Positions 18,452 through 27,886 are shown, numbered from the stretch's first letter. The stretch: 46,947 nucleotides of DNA from Verrucomicrobiota bacterium (GCA_026397755.1 JAPLUF010000290.1:1-46947); one strand, 5' to 3'. Notes: generated by a model not told the origin, from the letters alone. Numbers and translations are program-made.

Positions 18452-19504
18452 ATGACAACACGTCTTTTTAAAAATAAAACACTATCCTGTATTGGCGTTT
18501 TCTGTTTACTAATAAATTTTTCAAAATACTCTATTTTGAATGCCGTGGAACCATCTCAAAAGGACGGTAAAGATGGTGGTTTTGAGAAAACTTTTGATAA
18601 GTATAAAGAATCTTTTGAGTTTACAGAGTTGGTGCAAATTGGAATCAAGAACGGGTTTGTTGGTAAGGATTCAGTTAAAACAATAATGGCGAAACTTAAT
18701 TACGGAAATACCAATAAATCTAACAAGGTGTATTTTGACGGCAGAGATGAAATTTATCCCAAGCGGGATAAGATTGAGGAGGCTGCGTTTCTATTTGGTC
18801 TTGAAAATTGCGACCAGAAAAATATGAAAATTTCATTGCTCATCCATGGTCGACCATTCAGATCTGAGAACAATTTTTTTAGAATTCTAGATCAACGATT
18901 GCGGATGCAAGTAGATAGTAAAACTCCTGATCTTGAAAAGCTTGCGCTGAAAAACATGGAGTATAGGTGTATCTATACCAGTGGTGGGATGTTTTCAGAG
19001 AAAATTCACAGAATTCCTGAAATCCTTGAGGTTGCAAGGCTTGAGTCTTTCAAGAAACCGGTAATTGCGAATATAATCCTCCGCCAATTGTGGCATGTAA
19101 TTGATGGTCCAAAATCCTATTATAACGCTGCGGATATGAAGGAGGGTTTAAAGTATATGGCTGTCGAATCAACCGCCGACGAAGATGCTGTAAATCATAT
19201 ATTTATAAAATTGGTTTGTCCTGAATTAGCTCAAGAGAATCAGCTGACTGAAATTTACAAACCTAATTCATTATCATGGAAAAGTGAAGTTCCGAAGGCA
19301 GCGATTTGGTATTTGTATCAAATCCGCAAGGACAGTTTGCGTGCACGCAAGGTGTTGGATGCTATCAAGGTTAACTGTAAGAGCCACGCAATATGGATTC
19401 AGGAAATTGAATCAGGAAGAATTGATGAGGAGATTGGGTTTACTAAACTCCTGAAACAGTCTCAGATTGCCAAAGATCAGTTTAAAACAAAAGCAGTAAA
19501 ATAA
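18452..19504 (+). CDS. Hypothetical exported protein in AT-rich island, ORF2
   Basis: 350 aa; N-terminal signal-like MTTRLFKNKTLSCIGVFCLLINFSKYSILNA; 16-nt gap after ORF1; no family recognised. Confidence 0.72.
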   Translation: MTTRLFKNKTLSCIGVFCLLINFSKYSILNAVEPSQKDGKDGGFEKTFDKYKESFEFTELVQIGIKNGFVGKDSVKTIMAKLNYGNTNKSNKVYFDGRDEIYPKRDKIEEAAFLFGLENCDQKNMKISLLIHGRPFRSENNFFRILDQRLRMQVDSKTPDLEKLALKNMEYRCIYTSGGMFSEKIHRIPEILEVARLESFKKPVIANIILRQLWHVIDGPKSYYNAADMKEGLKYMAVESTADEDAVNHIFIKLVCPELAQENQLTEIYKPNSLSWKSEVPKAAIWYLYQIRKDSLRARKVLDAIKVNCKSHAIWIQEIESGRIDEEIGFTKLLKQSQIAKDQFKTKAVK

Positions 19505-19541
19505 TATAGTAAAAGCTTCAAGAACCCCTGATTTTAAACAA

Positions 19542-20759
19542 ATGATATTCTCCGATTTTTATAGAAATAGTGAGACTGAGGTTGGGTGTTTCAAATTTGT
19601 ACAGTATACCGTTTTGTCGCAACTATGGTTAGGGGTTTTGTTTGCGTTAATTTATTTTTTTAATTGTCCTAAGTGCGAAGCGGACGAAGGAAAAAACGAC
19701 TGGAAAATCGATTTTAATGGGTACGAAGTACATGGTGAAATTCAGTTGAATCAAGTGATTAGTGATATTAAAAATAAGGTTTTGGCTAAACAATTTTTCT
19801 CGGTTTTTGTAAAAGGATCTGAGTGGGGTATAGTGGTTTCTGAGAGTTCAAGCCGAGATTCTAATCTCCAGTTAAAAAAACCCAAAATTCATTGGTACAG
19901 CAATGGTGCAGAGTCGATTTGTTGGGTGTTTTATGATGAATCAGATTACGATTCTGTCAGCATGTATCCACTTAGTTATCCAATATCCGAAGGGTCTGAA
20001 TCAACAATCCCGTTGCTGTGGACAATGTTTGCTTCAAGAGGTTTTTATGAGAAATCTGGAAGACAAAAAATGCCGCTTTTACATGATTGGGAGGCTCAGA
20101 TAAAATATTGGGATTTCCATTCAGTGAATATTCGTAGAACGGAATTCGCTTCAAACTCATCGTTTCCATCCAACCTGGTTTTTCTAAACGATATCGTACC
20201 GTTAGAGCTGAAAAGACAGGTGGATGAAGAGGATTCTAGACTGTGGGATTCTAAGGGGAGACGACGACCCGGAATCTATTTCAACAAATACAGAGTTCCT
20301 AGCGACGTTCACCCCACCAATGCATGGTATCGAGCGTTTCCACCCCAAAAGCAATCCAATCAATGGATCCCGACCGGATTTGAGGTTTCATTTTGGGATT
20401 CGCATTGGCCTCATGAGCCTCGATTGGTGAGGCAGGCGGAAGCCTCGGTTCAGCGATTTTCAGCGATATGTTCGTTGAAGGATTTGAAGCCCGTCATTCG
20501 ACGTGAAGTTTCCGTGGGTGAAATGCGGCAGTGGGCCGAAGAACCGCAAGTCATAAACGAAGAGCAAGGAAATAATATCCCCACCTACACGCTGATGCCC
20601 GGGGAGGATTGGCCGACGTTGGAACAGGCCAAGATCCGGTTGAAACATCCAGACCGGGATCGGCGCACGAAGCCTCAGCCTTGGGGCTTCGTTCTGCTTG
20701 GAGTGATCGTGGGAGTGCCTTTGTTTTGGGCGGCCCGGCGTTCCTTCCGGAGGGCTTAG
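19542..20759 (+). CDS. Hypothetical membrane-anchored protein in AT-rich island, ORF3
   Basis: 405 aa; hydrophobic N-terminal segment LSQLWLGVLFALIYFF and C-terminal WGFVLLGVIVGVPLFWAARRSFRRA (transmembrane helix plus Arg-rich tail). Confidence 0.75.
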   Translation: MIFSDFYRNSETEVGCFKFVQYTVLSQLWLGVLFALIYFFNCPKCEADEGKNDWKIDFNGYEVHGEIQLNQVISDIKNKVLAKQFFSVFVKGSEWGIVVSESSSRDSNLQLKKPKIHWYSNGAESICWVFYDESDYDSVSMYPLSYPISEGSESTIPLLWTMFASRGFYEKSGRQKMPLLHDWEAQIKYWDFHSVNIRRTEFASNSSFPSNLVFLNDIVPLELKRQVDEEDSRLWDSKGRRRPGIYFNKYRVPSDVHPTNAWYRAFPPQKQSNQWIPTGFEVSFWDSHWPHEPRLVRQAEASVQRFSAICSLKDLKPVIRREVSVGEMRQWAEEPQVINEEQGNNIPTYTLMPGEDWPTLEQAKIRLKHPDRDRRTKPQPWGFVLLGVIVGVPLFWAARRSFRRA

Positions 20760-21002
20760 GATTTTGGAATTTGATTGGAAGTTCGATCGAGAACCGGCAT
20801 CGCAGGCTCCGAAGCCGGGGCCGTGAATGGGTGTGTCATGCCGGGGGAATCGAATGCCTTCAGGGAGCATAACCTTTTCAAGCCCATTTATGCCGCTGGG
20901 CCCTGACCCGTCTCAGGATTATTGGTTAATGCTATGACTCTCGAGTTGATTCAGACGCTTTGGAAGGCCTAGAAGGAATTCGGGGCCCGAGAAAGGGATC
21001 CG

Positions 21003-22034
21003 TTGGGCTTCATCGTGGGTCATAAGTTGGTGCTGCTGGGCCTCGGAATCTTGGCTCCGATGGTCTTCGGCTTCCTAGATCCGTGGAAGTTCGAGTGGGT
21101 GACCACCAATTCGAAGAGCTACCTGATCATCGCCAGCCATGGCTACTCCGGGGGTGAATCGATTTATGCCTTTTATCCGGCCTGGCCCTGGGTGATTCGC
21201 GGGTTCTCGATAGTCTTCGGGCATCCCGACTGGACTGCCTACCTGCTTTCCAATGTGTTCTCCACCATCGGGTTACTCCTGTTCCACCGGATCGCCTTCC
21301 GAATCCACGGCGAGACGACAGCGTGGAATGCGCTGCGGCTCATGGTGGTCTTTCCGGGCTCGATGTTCTTTTTCGTGCCGTACACCGAATCGCTCTTCCT
21401 GATGGTCCTTATGATTCTGTGGCACGCGCGGATTCGGGAACGTTGGGTATGGGTGGCGGTCGCCGGTTTCCTATTGCCGCTGATCCGGCCGGTAGGCCTC
21501 TTCATTGTGCCTGTGTTTGTGGCTGAAATCTTGGCGAGTCGTCGCGGCTGGCGGGCGCTCTGGATGCTCTTGGCTCCTAGCCTCGGCTTCGCCACCTATC
21601 TGGGAAGCATGGCCATTCTGTCCGGGAATCCTTGGATTGGGTTCGAGGCCCAACGGTTTTACCCAGCGTATCCGTCGATCGCCAAGATCGGTGATGTGGT
21701 GGGATTTCTGAAGGCGTTCGCTTCCGTCCAACCGGTCCATGACTTCCTGCACTCCCCGCTCGATCGGTTCGTGTTTGTCGCGTTCTGCTGCAGCGGCGTT
21801 TGGATCTTCCGCCTGGGGCTCACCCAGTACGTCTATGCGGTGTTCTTCGGATTGGTTCCGGCGCTCTCCAATTCCCTGATGTCCTACACCCGGTTCGCCT
21901 GCCTGTTGTTTCCGTTGTTCTTAGTTTGGGGTCAGCGGTTCCAGCGGCCCGTGCTCGATTCGGTCTTGTTGCTGTTCTTCGGGGTCCAGGTGCTGCTGTT
22001 CTTGGCGCACTTGTCCAACCACTGGGCGGGATAG
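21003..22034 (+). CDS. Polytopic membrane protein, probably mannosyltransferase/PIG-V-like glycosyltransferase
   Basis: 343 aa, many transmembrane helices, 'FYPAWPWVIRGFS' and 'FFVPYTESLFLMVLMILWHAR' resemble the PIG-V family. TTG start at 21003 is doubtful (see findings). Confidence 0.7.
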   Translation: MGFIVGHKLVLLGLGILAPMVFGFLDPWKFEWVTTNSKSYLIIASHGYSGGESIYAFYPAWPWVIRGFSIVFGHPDWTAYLLSNVFSTIGLLLFHRIAFRIHGETTAWNALRLMVVFPGSMFFFVPYTESLFLMVLMILWHARIRERWVWVAVAGFLLPLIRPVGLFIVPVFVAEILASRRGWRALWMLLAPSLGFATYLGSMAILSGNPWIGFEAQRFYPAYPSIAKIGDVVGFLKAFASVQPVHDFLHSPLDRFVFVAFCCSGVWIFRLGLTQYVYAVFFGLVPALSNSLMSYTRFACLLFPLFLVWGQRFQRPVLDSVLLLFFGVQVLLFLAHLSNHWAG

Positions 22035-22096
22035 CCTGCCCGGGAGCCGAGACATCGCATTCAAGCGGAGGTCTGAGGGCGACGCTCTTGGACCTG

Positions 22097-23524
22097 TCAG
22101 GCCCCAACTCGGGGCAGCAGCTCTTCGATGGGTTTGCCGAAGGGGAGGATGGGCATGGGTCGGCCGCCCAAATCTAGGATGGATTCCGAGGCGTCGATGC
22201 CCAGATGCCGGTACACCGTGGCCCAGAGGTCGTTGGGGCTCAGCAGGCGTTCGGTTGGGTATTCAGCCCGAGCGTTGGTGGCTCCGACGATTTGTCCGGT
22301 GCGCATGCCACCGCCGGAGACCAGGAGTGACATCGCCTGCGGCCAATGGTCTCGGCCGGGTTGCATGACGCCAGTCTGGGATCCTTTGACCCGTTCCAAA
22401 CGGGGGGTACGACCAAACTCTCCGGTGACCACCAAGAGCACCCGCTGGTCGAGGCCACGGTCGTAGAGGTCTTCGATTAGGGCAGCCACCGCTTGATCAT
22501 AAGCCGGGAAGCGCCACTTGGAGTCTTCGAAGATGTGGCAATTGACCGCGTGGGAGTCCCAGTTGTAGGTGCATCCGGCAGGGATGGGTTTGCTGGGGAA
22601 GGGGTTCTCCCAAACCATGGTCACAAAGGGACAGCCCGCTTCGACCAGGCGTCGGGCTAGCAACCCCCGTTGTCCGTAGGCGTTCCAGCCGTAGCGCTCC
22701 CGGGTGGCAGGCGTCTCTTGCTGAAGGTCGAAGGCTTTTTGGACCCCGGCGTGCGTCAGCATGGTGACCGCCCGCTGGCTGAATTGATCCATCGACTCCA
22801 TCAACCCGCTGCTGTCGAGATCGCGACGGAGCCGGTCCATTCCGGAAAGCAAATGGGACCGATCCTCCATCCGGGTAGCCATGTCCGGGGTGAGGCTGAG
22901 GTTCTGAACCTTGAAGTTGGGTGCGCTGGGGTCGCCCACCACCATGAAGGGCGTGTGGCTGGTTCCCAGGTAAGAGGGCCCGAGGCTGAAGACGTCGATG
23001 TGGCTGCGTCCGTCGTCGACACCGGTGATGCAGGCCGGAAGGCCGGATTTTTGTCGAGCCTCCAAGGCGCGGCTCACGATGGAGGTGACGGCCGGCGCAT
23101 CGTTGACGAATTCGGTGGGTGTGGCCGGGATGCGTCCGGTCATGAAGCGCTTGTGCGCACCACCATGGTCGGAGAAGTCGTGGCACACCGAGCGCACCAG
23201 CGTGAAGCGGTCGGCGACCTTGGCTTGCCGGGGGAAGAGTTCGCAAATGTCTATGCCCGGCACGTTGGTCCGGATGGGCCGGAAATCGCCGCGGAATTCC
23301 GACGGCGCATCCGGCTTCATGTCGTAGGTGTCGAGTTGCGAGGGGCCGCCCGGCAACCACACGAAGATGACGGCCTTGTCCTGCGTGTTCGGAATGCCCA
23401 ACGGCGCGCCGGACGCTGCCAGGGAGCGCAGCCTCAGAAAATCACTCAGGCCCAAGCCCAAGGCGCTGATGCCTCCTAGTTCTAGGAAGCTGCGTCGGGA
23501 CAATGGGCCTGAGCATGAGTTCAT
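22097..23524 (-). CDS. DUF1501 domain-containing protein, Tat signal
   Basis: MNSCSGPLSRRSFLELGGISALGLGLSDFLRL; FVWLPGGPSQLDTYDMKPDAPSEFRGDF; VVTGEFGRTPRLE; GRDHWPQAMSLLVSGGGMRTGQIVGATN. Preferred start 23524. Confidence 0.95.
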   Translation of the reverse strand: MNSCSGPLSRRSFLELGGISALGLGLSDFLRLRSLAASGAPLGIPNTQDKAVIFVWLPGGPSQLDTYDMKPDAPSEFRGDFRPIRTNVPGIDICELFPRQAKVADRFTLVRSVCHDFSDHGGAHKRFMTGRIPATPTEFVNDAPAVTSIVSRALEARQKSGLPACITGVDDGRSHIDVFSLGPSYLGTSHTPFMVVGDPSAPNFKVQNLSLTPDMATRMEDRSHLLSGMDRLRRDLDSSGLMESMDQFSQRAVTMLTHAGVQKAFDLQQETPATRERYGWNAYGQRGLLARRLVEAGCPFVTMVWENPFPSKPIPAGCTYNWDSHAVNCHIFEDSKWRFPAYDQAVAALIEDLYDRGLDQRVLLVVTGEFGRTPRLERVKGSQTGVMQPGRDHWPQAMSLLVSGGGMRTGQIVGATNARAEYPTERLLSPNDLWATVYRHLGIDASESILDLGGRPMPILPFGKPIEELLPRVGA

Positions 23525-23571
23525 CGGAGGGTTTCTACGGAGGTGTTGGAACTGGGGTTCGGGGACCGGGG

Positions 23572-24978
23572 TTAAATATCCCAACCCTTGCGGCTGTCGC
23601 GCTTCACGAACCGCGCGGCCTCGGGCAAGTTGGTGGAGCGCATGTTCGGGCCGTCCCAGTCCATGACCTTGCCTTCACCAACACGCACCGCGATGCAACC
23701 CAGTAGGATGATTTCGGTGAGGTAGGCGGCGATGTCGAAGTTGGAGTAGGCGGGCGTGCCGTCGCGCATCATCTGGAACCACTCTTCATTGTGGCCCGGC
23801 GAGCGGGGGATGCTTTGGGGTACGGCTTTGACGGCCTCGTGGGCATCGCCGGGCAGGAAGATTTTTTCGTTACCCACCATGATGAAGAACTGGGAACCGT
23901 AATCGTCCGGCGAGAACAGCTTGCCCTTGTCGCCCACCAAGAGGCATCCGCTGGAGGGCAGCGAGCCCTTGAGGGTGACGATTTCTCGGGTGAGATCGGC
24001 GCTTGGTCGGAGCGGGGCAAGGTCCTTGTCAGACGGATTGCCGTCGTACCACCAGAACTTCAGCGGCGGCAGGCCGTCGCGTTCTGGGAACTCGAAGCGG
24101 AGTCGCGAGGTTTTGGCGAAGGTTTCGGGGAAGGATTGGGAAGTCAGTTCGGCCACCACTCGGGTCGGATAGCCCAGCTTGAGTGCGCGGAAGGGCATGT
24201 TGACCGTGTGGCAAGCCATGTCACCGAGGGCTCCGGTGCCGAAGTCGTTCCATCCGCGCCAGGCGAAGCCGTGGTAGACGCCCTTCTTGTACGGGCGGAA
24301 CTGCGCCGGCCCGAGCCACAGGTCCCAGTCGAGCGATTCAGGCACCGTGTCGGAACCCTCGGGCCGGGCCAGGCCCTGCGGCCACACCGGTCGATTGGAC
24401 CAGACATGCAGTTCGGTGACGTTGCCGATGATTCCGGACTGGATCACTTCGACCGCGCGACGCAGGCCGCTGCCGGCGCTGCCTTGGTTGCCCATCTGGG
24501 TGGCCAGTTTTCCGTCGCGAGCCAACTGCCGCAGGATACGGGCTTCATGGACCGTCTGGGTGAGCGGCTTCTGACAGTAGATGTGCTTGCCCAGGCGCAT
24601 GGCCGTGGCGGCGGCGATGCCGTGGACGTGGTCGGGTGTGGAGATGGTCACTGCGTCGATCGATTTGCCGATCTGGTCGAACATCTTCCGGAAGTCCTGG
24701 AACTGCTGGGCCTTCGGGTACTTCTGCCCCTTCTGGGCGAGCGTGTTCCGGTCGACGTCGCACAAGCCAACGATGGTGCCGCCGCAGCGCGCAGCGTCGT
24801 CGGTGTCGCTCGAACCCTTGCCTCCCACGCCGATACAACCGATCTGGATCCGTTCATTGGCTCCTAGCACCGAACCCACGTAAGGGAAGGCGAAGGCGGC
24901 GGCGGTGGCAGCGGCACTGCGGCTTAGAAAGCGGCGACGGTTGAGACCGGTGAGCGTGGTCGGGGGCAAGGGGTTCAT
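23572..24978 (-). CDS. Gfo/Idh/MocA family oxidoreductase, Tat signal
   Basis: NRRRFLSRSAAATAAAFAFPYV; IQIGCIGVGGKGSSDTDDA; DAVTISTPDHVHGIAAATAMRLGKHIYCQKPLTQTVHEARIL. Preferred start 24978. Confidence 0.95.
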   Translation of the reverse strand: MNPLPPTTLTGLNRRRFLSRSAAATAAAFAFPYVGSVLGANERIQIGCIGVGGKGSSDTDDAARCGGTIVGLCDVDRNTLAQKGQKYPKAQQFQDFRKMFDQIGKSIDAVTISTPDHVHGIAAATAMRLGKHIYCQKPLTQTVHEARILRQLARDGKLATQMGNQGSAGSGLRRAVEVIQSGIIGNVTELHVWSNRPVWPQGLARPEGSDTVPESLDWDLWLGPAQFRPYKKGVYHGFAWRGWNDFGTGALGDMACHTVNMPFRALKLGYPTRVVAELTSQSFPETFAKTSRLRFEFPERDGLPPLKFWWYDGNPSDKDLAPLRPSADLTREIVTLKGSLPSSGCLLVGDKGKLFSPDDYGSQFFIMVGNEKIFLPGDAHEAVKAVPQSIPRSPGHNEEWFQMMRDGTPAYSNFDIAAYLTEIILLGCIAVRVGEGKVMDWDGPNMRSTNLPEAARFVKRDSRKGWDI

Positions 24979-25267
24979 GGGATTCTTTAATGCGTTAACA
25001 GGCCGGACTCCGCGAGTCAATGCAGGCCCCGTTGCATCCTCAGGATCGAATGACGAGTGTGCTTGGCCCTCTGCGGCAGTGGGACCGGTCGCGTGGAGCG
25101 CCTCAGAAGATCGCGACCCAACGACCGGTTCCCTTTTCCGCCGTTTTAGGCACTCAGGGAGACAGAACGGGCGCTTGACCGGCTTGTCCGACGGTTCGTA
25201 CTCTCCCGCCTCTTTGCCGGAATGCGACTTTGCGTCCCGGCTTCATCCCTATCGCAGCAAGAAGCAC

Positions 25268-26596
25268 ATGAACGTTTCCGTCGAGAATTTGGGTCCGTGC
25301 AAGAAGCTCCTCCGCATCGAGGTGCCCGTCGAGCAGGTCAACGCCGCCTTTGACACCGTGACCGCCAGCTTCCAGAAGCAGGCTCAGTTGCCGGGTTTCC
25401 GGGCCGGCAAGGCTCCCAAGCACATGATCGTCAAATCGTACGAGAGTCAGATCAACGACGAGGTTCGCAAGAAGCTCTTCGGTGACTCTTACGCCGCCGC
25501 GTCGGCTCAGGAAAAGTTGCGTATCCTCGCAACCCTTGATGTGGAGGAGCTGACTTTCGGTCGTGGGTTGCCTTTTTCCTACACGGCGACCCTGGAGAAT
25601 GCTCCGGAGTTCGAGGTGCCTGAATACAAGGGTCTCAAGGCTCAACGTCCGGTGGCCCAACCCACCGAAGCCGATGTGGAGCGCGCCATGAACATTCTGC
25701 GCGATCAGCAGGTTCGCTACAACGATGTCACCCGGGCTCTCCAGGCCGATGACATCGCCGTGGTGAACTACAAAGGGACCTTCGATGGCAAGCCATTGAC
25801 CGAGGAGTTTCCCACGGCCCGTGGCCTGACCGAGAAGCAGAATTTCTGGGTTCAGGTGAAGGAAGAGTCCTTCATCCCCGGTTTCACGACTCCGCTGGTC
25901 GGCGCCAGTGCTGGCGACAAGCGCACGGTGCCGCTGACCTTGCCGGCCGACTTTGTGATCACCGGGCTTTCGGGCAAGAACGTGGTTTATGAGCTCGAGG
26001 TCGTGGGTGTGAAGGAAAAGGTGCTGCCGGCGCTGGACGACGAGTTCGCTAAGGGTTTTGGTGCCGAAGATTTGGCTAAGTTGACCGAGGGCATTCGTCA
26101 GGATTTGAAGAACGAGCTGGAGTTCCGCGGCCGTAAGGCGCTGCGGGATCAGTTGCTCAAGGTGCTGTTGGATTCTGTCAGTTTCGACCTGCCGGAGAGC
26201 GTGGTCGTTAGTGAGACTCGCAATGTGGTGTACAACATCGTCAACGAGAACCAGCAGCGGGGTGTTGCTAAGGAGATCATTGAGGAGCGCAAGGACGAGA
26301 TTTTCGCCAGTGCGGGTGCCAGTGCTAAGGACCGCGTTAAGGCGTCGTTCATTCTGGGTCGCATTGCCGAGTTGGAGAATATTAAGGCTGAGCAGAAAGA
26401 GATGACTCAGCGGGTTATCGCCTTGGCTGAGCAGAACAAGACTTCCCCGGAGAAAATGGCTAAGTCGCTGCAGGAGCGGAATGCCTTCCAGGAGCTGGCC
26501 CAAGAAATCATCATCGGCAAGGTGCTCGACTTCGTTGAGCTGAATGCTCAGGTGGAAGAAGTGGCTACACCGTCTCCGTCCGAGGTAAAGGCTTAA
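25268..26596 (+). CDS. tig: Trigger factor (peptidyl-prolyl isomerase chaperone)
   Basis: MNVSVENLGPCKKLLRIEVPVEQVNAAFDTVTASFQKQAQLPGFRAGKAPKHMI; PPIase-type middle and C-terminal helical domain. ATG at 25268 is the natural start; the track start 24905 is an upstream extension. Confidence 0.95.
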   Translation: MNVSVENLGPCKKLLRIEVPVEQVNAAFDTVTASFQKQAQLPGFRAGKAPKHMIVKSYESQINDEVRKKLFGDSYAAASAQEKLRILATLDVEELTFGRGLPFSYTATLENAPEFEVPEYKGLKAQRPVAQPTEADVERAMNILRDQQVRYNDVTRALQADDIAVVNYKGTFDGKPLTEEFPTARGLTEKQNFWVQVKEESFIPGFTTPLVGASAGDKRTVPLTLPADFVITGLSGKNVVYELEVVGVKEKVLPALDDEFAKGFGAEDLAKLTEGIRQDLKNELEFRGRKALRDQLLKVLLDSVSFDLPESVVVSETRNVVYNIVNENQQRGVAKEIIEERKDEIFASAGASAKDRVKASFILGRIAELENIKAEQKEMTQRVIALAEQNKTSPEKMAKSLQERNAFQELAQEIIIGKVLDFVELNAQVEEVATPSPSEVKA

Positions 26597-26640
26597 TTCG
26601 GAGTGGTCCCGTTTGTGGGGCTTTGCTTAAGAATTCAACG

Positions 26641-26679
26641 ACAACGGCGGCCAACTTTTGGCCGCCGTTGTGCTTTTTC
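26641..26679 (+). terminator. Intrinsic terminator downstream of tig
   Basis: Perfect 13-bp stem ACAACGGCGGCCA (26641-26653) / TGGCCGCCGTTGT (26659-26671), 5-nt loop ACTTT, followed by GCTTTTTC. Confidence 0.88.
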
Positions 26680-26840
26680 AGGGGCCAGTTTTCAGGGTCT
26701 GGGTTTCTAGTAATTGGAGTCCGCGGGAGCGATTCAGTGGGAGTGTTCCGGGTAGCACGGTGTGGTAGCCTGCTGGTTTTACGGTGTGCCGTTGTGAAGG
26801 TTTGTCTGCGGGTCTGGCGATGGCGGTGTAGGCCCGGTGG

Positions 26841-26972
26841 GGCTCCGCGGGGTCGGACCTGCGCTCGCTAGGGAACGTTGGGGCCGGTGGGGCTTTCGCG
26901 CGGCCGCGCGACGGGAATCAGGATGTGGACGTTCCAATGCTCACTCCGGTCCGGCCCCGCTGGCGCCCGGTG
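26841..26972 (-). repeat. Copy B of the interspersed structured repeat (concentric inverted arms)
   Basis: Arms 26847-26859/26948-26960, 26872-26878/26929-26935, and perfect 16-bp palindrome 26896-26911 TCGCGCGGCCGCGCGA. All are centred at 26903.5. Homologous to 7165-7293 in opposite orientation. Confidence 0.8.
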
Positions 26973-27046
26973 GCTGAGGTGGCGCGGAGGTTGAGGCCTC
27001 TGTGGATGAGGGCTCTCGTTGATTGCGCCGGGCTTGACGCTGGCTG

Positions 27047-27886
27047 TCAGCGGCAACGCTGCGCCAGCAACTCGACGAGCCCGGCTAGCACTTCTTCGCG
27101 GTCGCGGCCTGCAAGGCTGAGAGCCAATTGGGCGGTCAGGAATCCGTGCTTGGCTCCCATGTCGTAGCGGCGTCCGGCGGTTTCGAGGGCCAGGTAGCGC
27201 TCTTTTCGGGCGAGTGCGGAGAGGGCGGTGGATAGGTTCACCGGCCCGGTGGTCTCATTCACTTGACGTTCGAGCAGGTCCATCAAGGAAGGGGTCAAGA
27301 CGTGCATTCCGAAGAAGCAGAGGTAGTGCGCCGCACGCAAGCCCGGGATGACGAGACGCTGTTCGGCTAGGGTGGGTGTTGGTTTTTCGAGGACCTCCGC
27401 GATTTCGTACAAGGCGTCCCTTCCTGTGACCCGACGTCCGCCGATTGCTCCGTAGTAGGGCAGTTTGCTCTCATGCGTCGCCTGGACGGCAGAGACGGCG
27501 GAACGTTCGTTGGCAGCGGTTTCCATCAGTTGACGGGCGCAACTCGCCGCCGTGGCGCTGACATAGACATGGTCCCCGACCAGTAGGAGGAATGATTCTT
27601 CCTGGGTGAAAGCACGGCCGCACGCCACCGCATGGCCGTAGCCCCGGGGTTCGGTCTGCTCGATGAAGCGGAGCCTGCGTCCGTGGGGTCCTGCGGCTTC
27701 GGTGTAAGCGGCTTGGTCGCCCGGGTGGATGACGACCGCGATTTCTTCGATGCCGGCCGAGAGTGCTTCTTCAATCACCACGCCCAAGGCACTGCGGGAG
27801 ATGCCATCCTGACCCACCAGTGTCTGCAGCGGTAGGGTGCGCTGGTTTCGCCCGGCGGCGGTGATCAGAGCCTTCTTGATGTTCAT
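27047..27886 (-). CDS. UTP-glucose-1-phosphate uridylyltransferase-like nucleotidyltransferase (GalU family)
   Basis: [24 protein letters not shown] (diverged nucleotidyltransferase N-terminus), [59 protein letters not shown]. Preferred start 27886. Confidence 0.8.
   Translation of the reverse strand: MNIKKALITAAGRNQRTLPLQTLVGQDGISRSALGVVIEEALSAGIEEIAVVIHPGDQAAYTEAAGPHGRRLRFIEQTEPRGYGHAVACGRAFTQEESFLLLVGDHVYVSATAASCARQLMETAANERSAVSAVQATHESKLPYYGAIGGRRVTGRDALYEIAEVLEKPTPTLAEQRLVIPGLRAAHYLCFFGMHVLTPSLMDLLERQVNETTGPVNLSTALSALARKERYLALETAGRRYDMGAKHGFLTAQLALSLAGRDREEVLAGLVELLAQRCR

Noticed and set aside
23791-24867. 358-aa + ORF antisense to the Gfo/Idh/MocA gene, and 269-aa + ORF 22670-23479 antisense to DUF1501
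   Set aside because: Sense proteins have clear Tat signals and family motifs; the antisense translations have none.
25154-26503. 449-aa minus-strand ORF antisense to tig
   Set aside because: Trigger factor on the + strand is unambiguous; the antisense ORF is a byproduct of GC-biased codons.
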